From: CAWIHA01 sp963835855
GTDB lineage: Bacteria > Acidobacteriota > Terriglobia > Bryobacterales > Bryobacteraceae
Length of the DNA: 64,000 bases
NCBI GenBank assembly: GCA_963835855.1
Contig: CAWIHA010000015.1
Coordinates: 47,040-111,039, forward strand
Direction: 5' to 3'
In this document: piece after piece, positions 34,063 to 42,942 of the stretch
Numbering within the stretch: position 1 is the stretch's first letter
How the letters are laid out: every line of letters starts with the position of its first letter
Notes under the pieces: model-generated
Seen by the model: only the letters and a program-made list of their open reading frames with translations
Database searches by the model: none
What the model was told of the DNA's origin: nothing
Translations under genes and position numbers: made by a program

Positions 34063-35171
34063 GGGATCGGAGCTTGGTGGCCTTGTCCAAGAAAGCGATC
34101 CAACGCGGCAGCCGGATTCGCGTGCTCGTCGTCGACGACTCGGTCGTCATCCGGCGCCTGGTCACGCACGCGTTATCGGAAGATCCGGCGCTAGAGGTAG
34201 TGGGCTCGGCAGCCAATGGAGCTATCGCTCTATCCCGCATTCCCCAACTCAATCCGGATGTCATCACGCTGGACATTGAAATGCCGGAGATGGACGGCCT
34301 GGAGACGCTGCGCCGGCTTCGGCAGACCTACAAAGATATCCGCGTGATCATGTTCAGCACGTTAACCGAGCGCGGCGCCGCCATCACTATGGAAGCTCTC
34401 ACGCTGGGAGCAGACGACTATGTCGCGAAGGCATCCAACATGGGTGCGCTGGATCGGTCCATGGCCAGTTTGCGCGACGAGTTGATCCCCAAGATCAAAC
34501 AGTTCTTCGTTCTTCAGGAAACCGCCAAGACAACTCCCGCGCCGCCACTGAACGGAATCCGAACCTTGGTGGGTCCGCCCCTTCTCCGTCCGATGGCGGA
34601 CCCGAAAATAGTCGTCATCGGGGTCTCCACCGGCGGGCCAACGGCGCTCGGTCAAATCATGCCTCAGTTTCCGGCTGGTTTCTCACTCCCGGTCCTTATC
34701 GTCCAACACATGCCGCCGCTATTCACGCGGCTGCTGGCGGAAAGGCTGCAGGCGTCCTCGGCGCTGAAGGTCGAAGAAGCCTCCGAAAGTGCATTGGTTG
34801 AGGCGGGCAAGGTTTTGATCGCTCCCGGCGACTATCACATGCGCGTGGCGCGCAAAGGAACACAAACGGTCGTACTGCTCGATCAGGGACCGCCCGAGAA
34901 TTCCTGCCGTCCCGCCGTGGATGTGTTGTTCCGCTCTGTGGAACAGGTGTACAGCGGTGCGGTCATCGCTGTCATTCTGACGGGCATGGGGTACGACGGA
35001 TCGCGTGGCGCGAGTATTCTGAAGGCCGCCGGTGCTTACGTGATTGCCCAAGACGAGGCCACCAGCGTGGTCTGGGGGATGCCCGGCGCTGTTGTGGGGG
35101 CAGGGCTGGCAGACGCCGTCGTGCCGCTGGACGGCGTGTTGCCAACGATGCTCAAGAGGATGGTGAAGTGA
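34059..35171 (+). CDS. cheB: CheB methylesterase/deamidase
   Basis: This 370-residue protein has a receiver (about 20-140, VLVVDDSVVIRR, acceptor in ITLDIEMPEMDG) and a C-terminal methylesterase. The catalytic triad is visible: S190 in GVSTGGPTAL, His in VQHMPPLF, and Asp in LTGMGYDGSRG. CheB removes methyl groups from receptors when phosphorylated by CheA. The start is GTG 34059, overlapping cheY by 4 bp. Confidence 0.95.
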   Translation: MRDRSLVALSKKAIQRGSRIRVLVVDDSVVIRRLVTHALSEDPALEVVGSAANGAIALSRIPQLNPDVITLDIEMPEMDGLETLRRLRQTYKDIRVIMFSTLTERGAAITMEALTLGADDYVAKASNMGALDRSMASLRDELIPKIKQFFVLQETAKTTPAPPLNGIRTLVGPPLLRPMADPKIVVIGVSTGGPTALGQIMPQFPAGFSLPVLIVQHMPPLFTRLLAERLQASSALKVEEASESALVEAGKVLIAPGDYHMRVARKGTQTVVLLDQGPPENSCRPAVDVLFRSVEQVYSGAVIAVILTGMGYDGSRGASILKAAGAYVIAQDEATSVVWGMPGAVVGAGLADAVVPLDGVLPTMLKRMVK

Positions 35172-35172
35172 A

Positions 35173-36024
35173 ATGATCTCCTCGCAACAATCCGATACGC
35201 AAGCTGTGAGTCCAGTGATGCGCGCGGACACTTATCAGTTCTTACGCGAATACATTCACCGCGAGTCCGGGATACTGCTCGATGACGATAAGCACTATCT
35301 GGTCGAAGCGCGGCTATTGCCGCTGGTGCACCAATCCCATCTGGAATCCCTCGATGCGTTGTGCGAAGCCTTGCGCGATGGCGCGAGCCCTCCCCTGCGG
35401 AAACGGGTGGTCGAGGCCATGGCCACGCACGAAACCCTCTTCTTTCGTGATGCAGCCCCATTCGAGGCGTTGCGCACAAGCATCCTCCCCAAACTGATGG
35501 AGGAGCGAAAACAGACACGCAGGCTGGCCTTCTGGTCGGCCGCCGCTTCCTCGGGCCAAGAAGCGTACAGCATTGCCATGATTCTGCTCGATATGGGACT
35601 CAGTGGCTGGAATATTCAGATTCTGGGCACAGATATTTCCGAGCCGATTCTGGCGCGGGCCCGGCAGGGCCGCTACATGCAGATCGAAGTGAACCGTGGC
35701 TTACCTGCACCCTACCTGGTGAAGTATTTCGAGCGTCAGGGGCTCGAATGGCAACTCAAAGACCATGTACGCCAGATGGTCAAATTCGAGCAATTCGATC
35801 TGCGCGAAAGTATGAGATCCAAAGGCCCATTCGATGTGATCTTCTGCCGTAATGTGCTGATCTACTTCGATGTGGAGACCAAGAAGAAGATCCTGGGTGA
35901 ACTCCGTGGGGCGCTGATGCCCGGAGGTCTGCTGTTACTGGGCGGGGCTGAAACAACTTTGAATCTGGACGAGAGCTTCACTCGCGCGACACATGGCCGC
36001 GCCATCGTCTACCAGGCTCCCTGA
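35173..36024 (+). CDS. cheR: CheR methyltransferase (full length)
   Basis: This 283-residue protein has both CheR domains. The N-terminal helical domain (FLREYIHRESGILLDDDKHY) precedes the SAM-dependent catalytic domain, with AMATHETLFFRD, WSAAASSGQEAYSIAMIL, ILGTDISEPILARARQGRY and FCRNVLIYFDVETKKKIL. It methylates receptor glutamates and opposes CheB, whose gene ends 1 bp before. The sequence looks canonical in every motif. Confidence 0.95.
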   Translation: MISSQQSDTQAVSPVMRADTYQFLREYIHRESGILLDDDKHYLVEARLLPLVHQSHLESLDALCEALRDGASPPLRKRVVEAMATHETLFFRDAAPFEALRTSILPKLMEERKQTRRLAFWSAAASSGQEAYSIAMILLDMGLSGWNIQILGTDISEPILARARQGRYMQIEVNRGLPAPYLVKYFERQGLEWQLKDHVRQMVKFEQFDLRESMRSKGPFDVIFCRNVLIYFDVETKKKILGELRGALMPGGLLLLGGAETTLNLDESFTRATHGRAIVYQAP

Positions 36025-36033
36025 TGGAGAGAT

Positions 36034-36501
36034 ATGCAGCCTGTATTTGAGATCGATTGTTACCAAACGTATGTGTCAAACATCATCGTGGATGTGTTCC
36101 GTACGATGTTGGATCTGGAAGTGGAGCCGCGAGGTGACGGAGAGCCCACGACTGCTGGTTCCGTGACTGCCAGCGTGCATTTCGCCGGCGAGTGGAAGGG
36201 CGCCGTTCTGTTGCAGACCAGCCCGGAACACGCGTGGGCTTTGTCTACACTCTTGATACCCGACGGGCCGGCGCCGCAGTTTGATGACGATGTGCGCGAC
36301 GCGATGGGCGAACTGGTAAACATGGTTGCCGGTAATCTCAAGCCAGTGTTGCCTCCAGGTGTGGCCTTGTCCATGCCCAGCGTGTTAGAGGGCAGCGACT
36401 ATGCGTTGCGCATTTGCGGGGAAAATCTCACGAAGAGTTTGCGCTTTTCGAGCCCGATTGGAGACTTTCTAGTGACGTTGGTGGAAATGATTGAAAAGTA
36501 G
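36034..36501 (+). CDS. CheX-like protein (second copy)
   Basis: This 155-residue protein has the CheC/CheX signature AMGELVNMVAGNLK with the E-x-x-N pair, and a Pro/Gly-rich second half (PPGVALSMPSVLEGSDY) as in CheX. It is diverged from the 25117 protein. Having one CheX next to each CheY suggests separate control of two CheY-P pools, which is inference. Confidence 0.82.
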   Translation: MQPVFEIDCYQTYVSNIIVDVFRTMLDLEVEPRGDGEPTTAGSVTASVHFAGEWKGAVLLQTSPEHAWALSTLLIPDGPAPQFDDDVRDAMGELVNMVAGNLKPVLPPGVALSMPSVLEGSDYALRICGENLTKSLRFSSPIGDFLVTLVEMIEK

Positions 36502-36526
36502 CAATAGAGCTAAGCAGGGAGTAACT

Positions 36527-37393
36527 ATGACTAGCAAGGTAGATAGCCCGGCGATCGTAGCCGCCGGTGAACCGCGATGCCCGTGGGCGCTGAGTGCACC
36601 GCCTCCGTTTCCTCCTGTTGCGATCCGCATCATGTCGATACTCAGCGACGAAGATGAAATCGCCATCAACAAGGTTGTCCACTGTATTCAGTCAGACCCG
36701 GCGTTTGCCGCTGAAGTCCTGCGTGTTGCCAACTCGGCCTTATTTGGAGGCTGGCAGAAGGTCGCAAGCATCCAAAAGGCCGTCGTGATCCTAGGCCTCG
36801 ACTTCGTCAAAGCCCTCGCCATCACGGTTGGCATGCGAGCTTACGTGAAATCTGCACTGCAAGTACCAGTCTTAAGGAGCTGCTGGAACCACAGCATGGC
36901 GACAGCGCTATTGTCTCAGGAACTTGCAGTCGCCTGCATGGTCCCAGGTAGCGTCGCGTATACGGCGGGCCTCCTGCATGACATCGGCCGCATCGGATTG
37001 ATGGCCTGTTACCCCGTCGAGTATGGGAACGTCCTCAGCGTTTCCGCAGAACAGTCGTTCGATCTTCTGCAGTCCGAGCGTGACCTATTCGATCTGGATC
37101 ATTGCCAGGCCGGGGCTTGGCTGGCTGGAGAATGGGGAATCCCGCCAGAAATCGCATTGGCCGCCGAACATCACCACGATGAGCCCGCCCCGCGCGAATC
37201 GTCTGTGCCCAACCTCGTGGCCTTGGGATGCCGGCTAGCCGACAGTCTTGGTTTCAAAGTCGTGGGTACCGGGCCCACATGGACGCTCGACGAGGTCCAT
37301 AACTGCCTGCCGCAAGCAGCGCGGAATCGTTTTCAATTCGACGCCGAGTCTCTCACGAACCGGGTGACGGCGCAGCTCGACGAGATCGCATAA
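36527..37393 (+). CDS. HDOD-domain protein
   Basis: This 288-residue protein has an HDOD domain over most of its length (PPFPPVAIRIMSILSDEDEI, PAFAAEVLRVANSALFGG, SIQKAVVILGLDFVKALAIT), with the HD pair in LLHDIGRIGLM. HDOD proteins are regulatory relatives of HD phosphohydrolases and often accompany chemotaxis or GGDEF genes. ATG 36527 follows an AGGGAG site; an upstream frame start at 36491 would overlap cheX and lacks a site. The exact role is unknown. Confidence 0.85.
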   Translation: MTSKVDSPAIVAAGEPRCPWALSAPPPFPPVAIRIMSILSDEDEIAINKVVHCIQSDPAFAAEVLRVANSALFGGWQKVASIQKAVVILGLDFVKALAITVGMRAYVKSALQVPVLRSCWNHSMATALLSQELAVACMVPGSVAYTAGLLHDIGRIGLMACYPVEYGNVLSVSAEQSFDLLQSERDLFDLDHCQAGAWLAGEWGIPPEIALAAEHHHDEPAPRESSVPNLVALGCRLADSLGFKVVGTGPTWTLDEVHNCLPQAARNRFQFDAESLTNRVTAQLDEIA

Positions 37394-37394
37394 G

Positions 37395-38342
37395 GTGGCA
37401 CACGTGCGCGAACTTTCCCAGGACGAGATCGACAGCGTATTCCGCGGTGACGAAAGCGGACAGGTCCAAGTCAAAGCGATTCCGTATGACTTCCGAAAAC
37501 CGGATCGAATCCCGAAGTCCCAACTCCACTCGATCCGTTTTTTGCTGGATAATTTTGTTCGCACCCTGGTCTCCAGCCTCACGGCCTACCTGCGGTCGTA
37601 TATATCCGGCAATCTGATCAGCCTCGAGCAGGTTTCTTACGCCGAATTCTTGGAGGTGCTTCCCAGCCCAACTTGCCTGGTGTCATTGACTCTGAAACCC
37701 AGCGGGGGGCACGCTGTGTTGGAATTGAACCCGTCCCTCGTTTTCCCAATCCTGGAACTGGTGCTGGGTGGCAAAGAACGATACGCCAAGAATTTGAGCC
37801 GTGAGCTGACCGAGCTAGAACGGCATCTGTTGGATCGTGTGTACCGTATTATCCTTCATGACCTGACTAACACGTGGCGCGGCGTAGCGGATGTCGAGTT
37901 CACGATGGAGTCTGACGAAGGTGGCCGCCAATTGGTGGGTGCCCTTTCCCCGGGGGAGGCCGTATTGGCAATTGGAATCGAGTTTCGGATCGGTGAAAAC
38001 ACCGGTTTGATTAACCTTGCGATTCCGTCGCTTATCGTAAAGAACATGGTGCAGCGGTTTGACAAGCAGTGGTCTGCACAAGCTCTCGAAGTGGATGAAG
38101 CCGAGGAAAAGCAGACTCTGAACCTGCTATTAAGCGCGGGGGTCGAGTTGGAAGCCCAGATCAAAGCCACCATTCGTGCGCGTGATTTTATGAAGTTGAC
38201 TGAGGGGTCAGTCCTTGTTTTGGGCCACCCTGCGGACGGACTGATTGCTTGCGCACTGAACGACAAGTGGAAATACGACGCTATGGTGGGGAGCGCGGGA
38301 ACACACCGCGCCGTCTGCATTCAGAGTTTGCACTCCGTCTGA
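37395..38342 (+). CDS. fliM: FliM-like flagellar switch protein
   Basis: This 315-residue protein has the FliM plan. It starts with the LSQDEIDSVF CheY-binding peptide. The CheC-like middle domain (RIPKSQLHSIRFLLDNFVRT, then GHAVLELNPSLVFPILELVL) carries no phosphatase residues. The C-terminal SpoA domain (LEAQIKATIRARDFMKLTEG) ends the protein. In flagella FliM joins FliG to FliN and binds CheY-P to reverse rotation. The start is GTG 37395, 1 bp after the HDOD stop. The usual neighbours (fliL, fliO, fliP, fliN) are missing. Confidence 0.88.
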   Translation: MAHVRELSQDEIDSVFRGDESGQVQVKAIPYDFRKPDRIPKSQLHSIRFLLDNFVRTLVSSLTAYLRSYISGNLISLEQVSYAEFLEVLPSPTCLVSLTLKPSGGHAVLELNPSLVFPILELVLGGKERYAKNLSRELTELERHLLDRVYRIILHDLTNTWRGVADVEFTMESDEGGRQLVGALSPGEAVLAIGIEFRIGENTGLINLAIPSLIVKNMVQRFDKQWSAQALEVDEAEEKQTLNLLLSAGVELEAQIKATIRARDFMKLTEGSVLVLGHPADGLIACALNDKWKYDAMVGSAGTHRAVCIQSLHSV

Positions 38343-38358
38343 GTGGAGAATCATCTTG

Positions 38359-39393
38359 ATGACAGACACTGAAACCAAGACGGCGCTTCCCCCCATGTCG
38401 GGTGTCCGCAAAGCCGCCATTCTCATGCTGGTGGTTGGTGAAGAGTCTGGCGGTAAGATCCTGCGCCAACTGTCCGAAGCGGACGCCGAGAAAGTCAGCC
38501 GGGAAGTGGCCCGGCTGAGTGCTGTCTCCAACACGGAGGTCGAGGCAGTCGTAGAAGAGGCGATTCAACTCATGGACGCCCGGCAATACTATCTCGAGGG
38601 AGGATTGGAATTCGCCCAGCGAATGCTCTCGAGCGCGTACGGCCCGGAGACCAGCAGAGCCTTGCTGGAGAGAATTGCCAAGGCCATGGGCGGCGACATG
38701 GCGAGCTTTGATGCCATGCAGAAAATGGATCCAAAGCAAATCGCCCGGCTCGTTTACAATGAGTATCCACAAACCATCGCGCTGGTTGTGTCGCATCTCG
38801 TACCTGCACAAGCGGCTGCTCTGCTAAACGCTTTGCCTGCCGAACTGCGTGCGGAGGTCGTAAAACGGGTAGCTAGCCTGGATAACATTTCGCCGGAGAT
38901 CATTGTCCGGATCGGGCAAATGATTGGGAAGCGGTTACAGGCGCTGGGTGAAACCAGCCGGGAATCCTACGGAGGCGTCCGCGCGGTCGCTGAGATTCTG
39001 AATCGCCTGGACACCGCGGCCGGGGAAGAGATTCTGAAGGAAGTGTCGAAAGACGATCCGGCTGTCGCGGACACGATTCGCAACTTGATGTTTGTCTTCG
39101 AAGACGTTCTGCACATCAGTACGGAGGGCATGCAGCAACTGGTGTCAAAGATCGACCGGAAGATTCTGTCCATTGCCCTTAAGGGGACTAATGAGCCGAT
39201 CCGTAACCACTTCACCCAGATGATGTCGCAGCGCGCGGTGGAAATGCTGAAGGAGGATATGGAGGCCATGGGGCCTGTGCGAATTAAGGACGTTGAGGCG
39301 GCCCAACAGGAAATCATTGCCTTGGTGCGCAAACTGCAATCCGAAGGATCCTTGAGCATTGGCGAATCAGGAAAAGAGGAGTACGTCCTGTGA
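38359..39393 (+). CDS. fliG: FliG-like flagellar motor switch protein
   Basis: This 344-residue protein has all three FliG domains. The N-terminal part (VRKAAILMLVVGEESGGKIL) contacts the MS-ring in flagella. The middle EHPQT motif is present as EYPQT (VYNEYPQTIALVVSHLVP). The C-terminal torque helix is intact, with its charged residues (MSQRAVEMLKEDMEAMGPVR). So the sequence looks functional. ATG 38359 is preferred over TTG 38356. It is the last gene of the chemosensory run; no fliF is adjacent. Confidence 0.9.
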   Translation: MTDTETKTALPPMSGVRKAAILMLVVGEESGGKILRQLSEADAEKVSREVARLSAVSNTEVEAVVEEAIQLMDARQYYLEGGLEFAQRMLSSAYGPETSRALLERIAKAMGGDMASFDAMQKMDPKQIARLVYNEYPQTIALVVSHLVPAQAAALLNALPAELRAEVVKRVASLDNISPEIIVRIGQMIGKRLQALGETSRESYGGVRAVAEILNRLDTAAGEEILKEVSKDDPAVADTIRNLMFVFEDVLHISTEGMQQLVSKIDRKILSIALKGTNEPIRNHFTQMMSQRAVEMLKEDMEAMGPVRIKDVEAAQQEIIALVRKLQSEGSLSIGESGKEEYVL

Positions 39394-39673
39394 ACCGCAG
39401 ACTGGGCTGATCACCGGCCCTGCCCGCGAACCGGTCCGCCGCTATTTTTCGACGAGTGCCATCGAAAGAACGCTGACACTCGCACGGACATTCTGGGCGG
39501 CGATTTGCCCTTCGTGCCGCCGATGTGACCATTAGCTCTGAGTGCTCTAAATGATGCACGTTGGTGGGCGAGGTCCAGCCTGAAATCTCAAGGTCCCGCT
39601 ATGCCAGCTCTGTAGATGGCAACCACTTGGACGGAGAACATTGACATCCAAGCCGACGATACAGAGAGCCTAA

Positions 39674-39847
39674 CCTTGTAGAGGAAAACGTAACATATTT
39701 CGCCAATATAAGCTGGGCGGAACCTTCTTCCTCCGGTTGGCGCAATATGGAGTGTTGCCTCTGGTCACGCTGCTTTCCTCGCAGCTCCCAGAGGTCAATC
39801 GGTTCTTGTTTCGGTGGCTGCAACCGGCGATTGACGCCATCAAGTAA
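39674..39847 (+). pseudogene. C-terminal remnant of a membrane protein
   Basis: After a TAA at 39671 the frame is open for 57 codons without a start codon and ends at TAA 39845-39847. From about codon 15 it reads a coherent hydrophobic protein end: LGGTFFLRLAQYGVLPL, then TLLSSQLPEVNRFLFRWLQP. It looks like the last helix and tail of a multi-pass membrane protein whose upstream part has been deleted. The parent family is not identified. Confidence 0.45.
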
Positions 39848-39850
39848 ACG

Positions 39851-40204
39851 TCAGGGCTGCGATTGCGCCTGCTTGTAGGTGATCGTGAGGATGGATTCCT
39901 CGTGGACCGTGCCCGCTATGCGGTCCGACCATGCAAGCACGATTCTCAGCTCAGTCCTCGATCCGATCCTCGCTTTCGCATCCTCAATACTCTGCCATTG
40001 CATGTTGCTCGGATCGTCAGCGGTCCTGAAAGAATATGCCGCGGATCTACTCATTTGCCTCGAACGCCCGCTTCGGGGCCGCTCCGCTGCTATAGTCCCG
40101 AATAGTACGCGCAACAATCGGGTGTAGTTGAAAACCGCCCGGTTGGGTCTTTTGTAGTAGAGCATCGCTGAGAGCACTTCGGTGCCCAGCAGCTCCTCCC
40201 GCAA
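39851..40204 (-). CDS. Doubtful hypothetical protein
   Basis: A 117-codon minus-strand frame starts at TTG 40204 (an internal GTG or ATG is also possible). The C-terminal half (TADDPSNMQWQSIEDAKARI, then TELRIVLAWSDRIAGTVHEE) looks protein-like, but no family or motif is recognised. It lies between two decayed fragments, so it may itself be a relic. Confidence 0.3.
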   Translation of the reverse strand: MREELLGTEVLSAMLYYKRPNRAVFNYTRLLRVLFGTIAAERPRSGRSRQMSRSAAYSFRTADDPSNMQWQSIEDAKARIGSRTELRIVLAWSDRIAGTVHEESILTITYKQAQSQP

Positions 40205-40260
40205 GCCCCGCCTCCGCTCCGTGCTTCAAGCTCGGCGCAGAGGAAAACAGACATCGTCTA

Positions 40261-40476
40261 GGTCATTACCTATGGCTACGGTTCCTATGCAGATTTCTTC
40301 ACTGGATTTAGTCGGTCGGCGCTCATGCGCGCGCAGTTCCCGGCGGCCTCGCCATCTCGGCGCTGCTGCTTTGCGTTGGGCTCCGCAAGCGCAACCGCGG
40401 CCGGACGTTGCTTGTGGCCTGGGTAGTGGCCATCCCGCTCCCGCTCAACCTCATTCTGCCCCAGATGAAACCATGA
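40261..40476 (+). pseudogene. Frameshifted remnant of a membrane protein
   Basis: Two adjacent frames together read a plausible membrane-protein end. One gives YGYGSYADFFTGFSRSALM and RAQFPA, then the other gives GGLAISALLLCVGLRKRN and LVAWVVAIPLPLNLILPQ before TGA 40474-40476. The frame change lies near 40335. No start is left. It sits 34 bp before a glycosyltransferase-like gene and may come from a relative of it. Confidence 0.45.
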
Positions 40477-40510
40477 CCCGAGATCGGGTCGCTGACCCGC
40501 CCCACCGCCG

Positions 40511-42268
40511 ATGAAACAACTTCTCTACATCCTGTTTGGCTGGGGGCTCACTGTCATGGTCTCCTGGTGCTCGGGCAAGCTGTTGCTGCGCTGGTTGCCG
40601 GCCCGCTTGTCGCACCAGGAAGAAGGCATATTCGCGTTCTTGGCCGGCTCGGCGTGCTTGAGCGTCGCCGTCTTCTTGATCGCGGCACTCCATCTCGCTT
40701 ACAGAGGTGTCTTTCTCGGGTTGAGCGTGCTGGTCCTAGCGGCTGCTCAACGCACGCATGTCTGGAGGCCGCGAGGAGAGCCGCTGCCGCCAGTACCGCC
40801 ACGTTGGAAGTTGCTATTCATCGGCGCGTGGCTGCTGTTCGGCGGCGTCTACTTCCTGCATGCTCTCGCGCCCGAAGTCAGTCCGGACGGCACAGCCTAT
40901 CATCTGGCCCTGGTCGCCCGGTACGCGCGCGAGCACGGTTTCCCGGCCATCACCAACAATTTCTACGCGAGCCTGCCGGAAGGCTTGGAGATGCTGTTTC
41001 TGTTCGCCTTCGTATGGGGCCGCCACTCCTCAGCCGCGCTGGTTCATTGCACGTATCTGCTTCTGTTGCCGTGGCTGATTCTGAACTTCGGACGCCGCAT
41101 CGGATTACCCATCGTAGGCGCGACTGGCGGGCTACTAGTCTACCTGGCGCCCGTCGCCGGGATCGCCGGCACGAGCGCGTATAACGACGTGGCCCTGGCG
41201 GCGGTGGCGTTCTCCGTCTTCGCGCTGCTCGAAATCTGGCGCGAGCAGCGCGAAACCACGCTTCTGGTTCCGACGGGACTGCTTGCCGGCTTCGCCTTTG
41301 CCATCAAATACACAGGATTTGTGGCTGCGCCGTACGCTGGCGCATTTGTTTCGTACCAGTTGTGGCGCTCCCGGAAACCGGTGCTGCGGTCTGTAGTCCG
41401 GGTCTCGTTGTGCGCGGCTGCTCTGATCCTGCCGACGCTTGTAAAGAACTGGATCGTCGTGCACAATCCCGTCTCGCCTTTCTTAAATCGACTCTTTCCG
41501 AATCCGTACGTGCACGTTTCGTTCGAGGATGTCATGAGTAGGAACATGCGATCGTACGACATCCACAGCCCGTGGCATCTTGCTTACGAGACCACGACGG
41601 GTGGGCTCGGGATGGCCGGCGTGCTAGGCCCAGTTTTCCTGCTCGCACCCTTATCTCTGCTGGCGTTGCGCAGTGTTTCCGGCCGGCGCCTCCTGCTGGC
41701 GGCTTTAGTTTTTCTGCTTCCCTATCCCATGAATCTCGGGACCCGCTTTCTTCTCCCCGCCGCCACCTTTATCGCGCCCGCTATCGCCATCGGATTGGGT
41801 AGTGGCACGAGTCTATTCTTGATCGCGGCCTTACACGCATTGATCGCGGTGCCGGCTCGCCTTGGTTGGCGTACCGTTGTAATTCCGGTCCGTATTGCTC
41901 TTGGCAGTGGCGCTGTCCTGTGTCTCGTTCTGGTGTCGCACGGACTTCTGTCCTGGCCGGCGTGTATCAATCGATATGCACATCCCTACGCCTGGCGCCT
42001 CACTGAGGTGCCACTGCGTGCCGCCCTCCGTCTGGAGCCTGAAGACGTGTACTTCCATCGCTTCATTGGCTCGGACTATCAAATGGTCCGCCTTATCGAA
42101 CGGGTGACTCCGCCAGGAAGCCGGATCTTCTGTGCCGGCCCACTACTCAGCCTTCAACTTGCGGCTGCGGGAGGTCCTTTTATCGGGATTCGTCGCGGAG
42201 TGGCAACCCCGTCGTACTCTGACTTTTCGATTCGCCAAGCAATCCCTGCGTGGGCTGCGGCTATTTGA
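40511..42268 (+). CDS. Multi-pass membrane glycosyltransferase-like protein (3' end frameshifted)
   Basis: This 585-residue frame has about ten transmembrane segments and the layout of GT-C/PMT-like enzymes: a first luminal loop with acidic residues (APEVSPDGTAYHLALVARYA), LPEGLEMLFLFAFVWG, and AFAIKYTGFVAAPYAGAF. The sense of the sequence is lost near residue 540-550. The homologous-looking continuation is in the next frame (42132-42782), so the true protein probably ran to 42782. Sugar donor and acceptor are unknown. As it stands the gene is likely a pseudogene or a sequencing-error case. Confidence 0.65.
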   Translation: MKQLLYILFGWGLTVMVSWCSGKLLLRWLPARLSHQEEGIFAFLAGSACLSVAVFLIAALHLAYRGVFLGLSVLVLAAAQRTHVWRPRGEPLPPVPPRWKLLFIGAWLLFGGVYFLHALAPEVSPDGTAYHLALVARYAREHGFPAITNNFYASLPEGLEMLFLFAFVWGRHSSAALVHCTYLLLLPWLILNFGRRIGLPIVGATGGLLVYLAPVAGIAGTSAYNDVALAAVAFSVFALLEIWREQRETTLLVPTGLLAGFAFAIKYTGFVAAPYAGAFVSYQLWRSRKPVLRSVVRVSLCAAALILPTLVKNWIVVHNPVSPFLNRLFPNPYVHVSFEDVMSRNMRSYDIHSPWHLAYETTTGGLGMAGVLGPVFLLAPLSLLALRSVSGRRLLLAALVFLLPYPMNLGTRFLLPAATFIAPAIAIGLGSGTSLFLIAALHALIAVPARLGWRTVVIPVRIALGSGAVLCLVLVSHGLLSWPACINRYAHPYAWRLTEVPLRAALRLEPEDVYFHRFIGSDYQMVRLIERVTPPGSRIFCAGPLLSLQLAAAGGPFIGIRRGVATPSYSDFSIRQAIPAWAAAI

Positions 42269-42782
42269 GACCGGGTCGGCCACATCCGCTACACCGAGCG
42301 TGAACGAGGTGCGATTGTTCGGTCCTTCCGGCGAGTTGCAACCGGACCCCACCTGGCATTTCGACGCTTATCCATTTCCGTGGGAGGCGCGGCTGGCGTT
42401 CGACCACAGTCCTGTTACGCGCTGGGACGCCTGGCAGGAGATTCGGAAAGGAGCGCGGCTCGAAGTCGATCTCGGGAAGGCAGAGCCCGTCTCAACCGTG
42501 CGCGTCGAAACGAAGGTGGACCAGACTCCCGTTCAGTGGGTGCTGCTGGGCAAGAACGCCGCCGGGAATTGGTTCCCACTGCAACAAAGGATAGCCGAGG
42601 AAATCTCGGCGCCCCCGCTGGATTTGAGGAGCGCCGCAATCCAGGAATTCAAGCGGGGCAATGTCCGTTACATTCTGGCCAACGCACCGCCCTTCGCGCG
42701 GGAGTTCCGCGAACACCAGAGTCTGTGGGGGATTCGGCGGCTGGCCGAATTCGGAAACGCGCAGCTCTACTGCATCGAGTAA
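42132..42782 (+). pseudogene. Displaced 3' part of the glycosyltransferase-like gene
   Basis: From about 42170 this frame reads a soluble C-terminal domain (VAEWQPRRTLTFRFAKQSLR, WEARLAFDHSPVTRWDAWQE, then VRYILANAPPFAREFREHQS) ending at TAA 42780-42782. It overlaps the end of the 40511 frame by 137 bp in the +1 phase. Domains of this discoid/carbohydrate-binding-like kind often follow the membrane part of GT-C enzymes. No ribosome site precedes its first ATG, so a frameshift in one original gene is the simplest explanation. Confidence 0.6.
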
Positions 42783-42783
42783 G

Positions 42784-42942
42784 TATGAAACCGGCGCATC
42801 GGTTCAGTCGCGTCATCGCCACTCGGCTCTTTTGTATGCCGCTCTGATTTTTTCTCTAGTTCGTCCATTCCGAGCTATTTCGTGTTTGATGATTTCGAAT
42901 TCCTCGGCCGCATCATGTGTTATAATGCTGCGGCGCGGTCGA
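42784..42942 (+). pseudogene. N-terminal remnant of a membrane protein, two frameshifts
   Basis: Starting at ATG 42784, three frames used in turn give one coherent N-terminus: MKPAHRFSRVIA, then RHSALLYAALIFSLVRP, then IPSYFVFDDFEFLGRI. A transmembrane helix followed by an acidic loop is how GT-C glycosyltransferases begin. The rest is missing. This suggests decay of a second gene of the same kind. Confidence 0.4.

Larger units (their letters stand above)
39394..40510. other. 1.1-kb degraded region
   Basis: Contains two remnants of membrane-protein C-termini (39674-39847 and 40261-40476) and one doubtful minus-strand frame. No intact gene is convincing. Confidence 0.55.
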
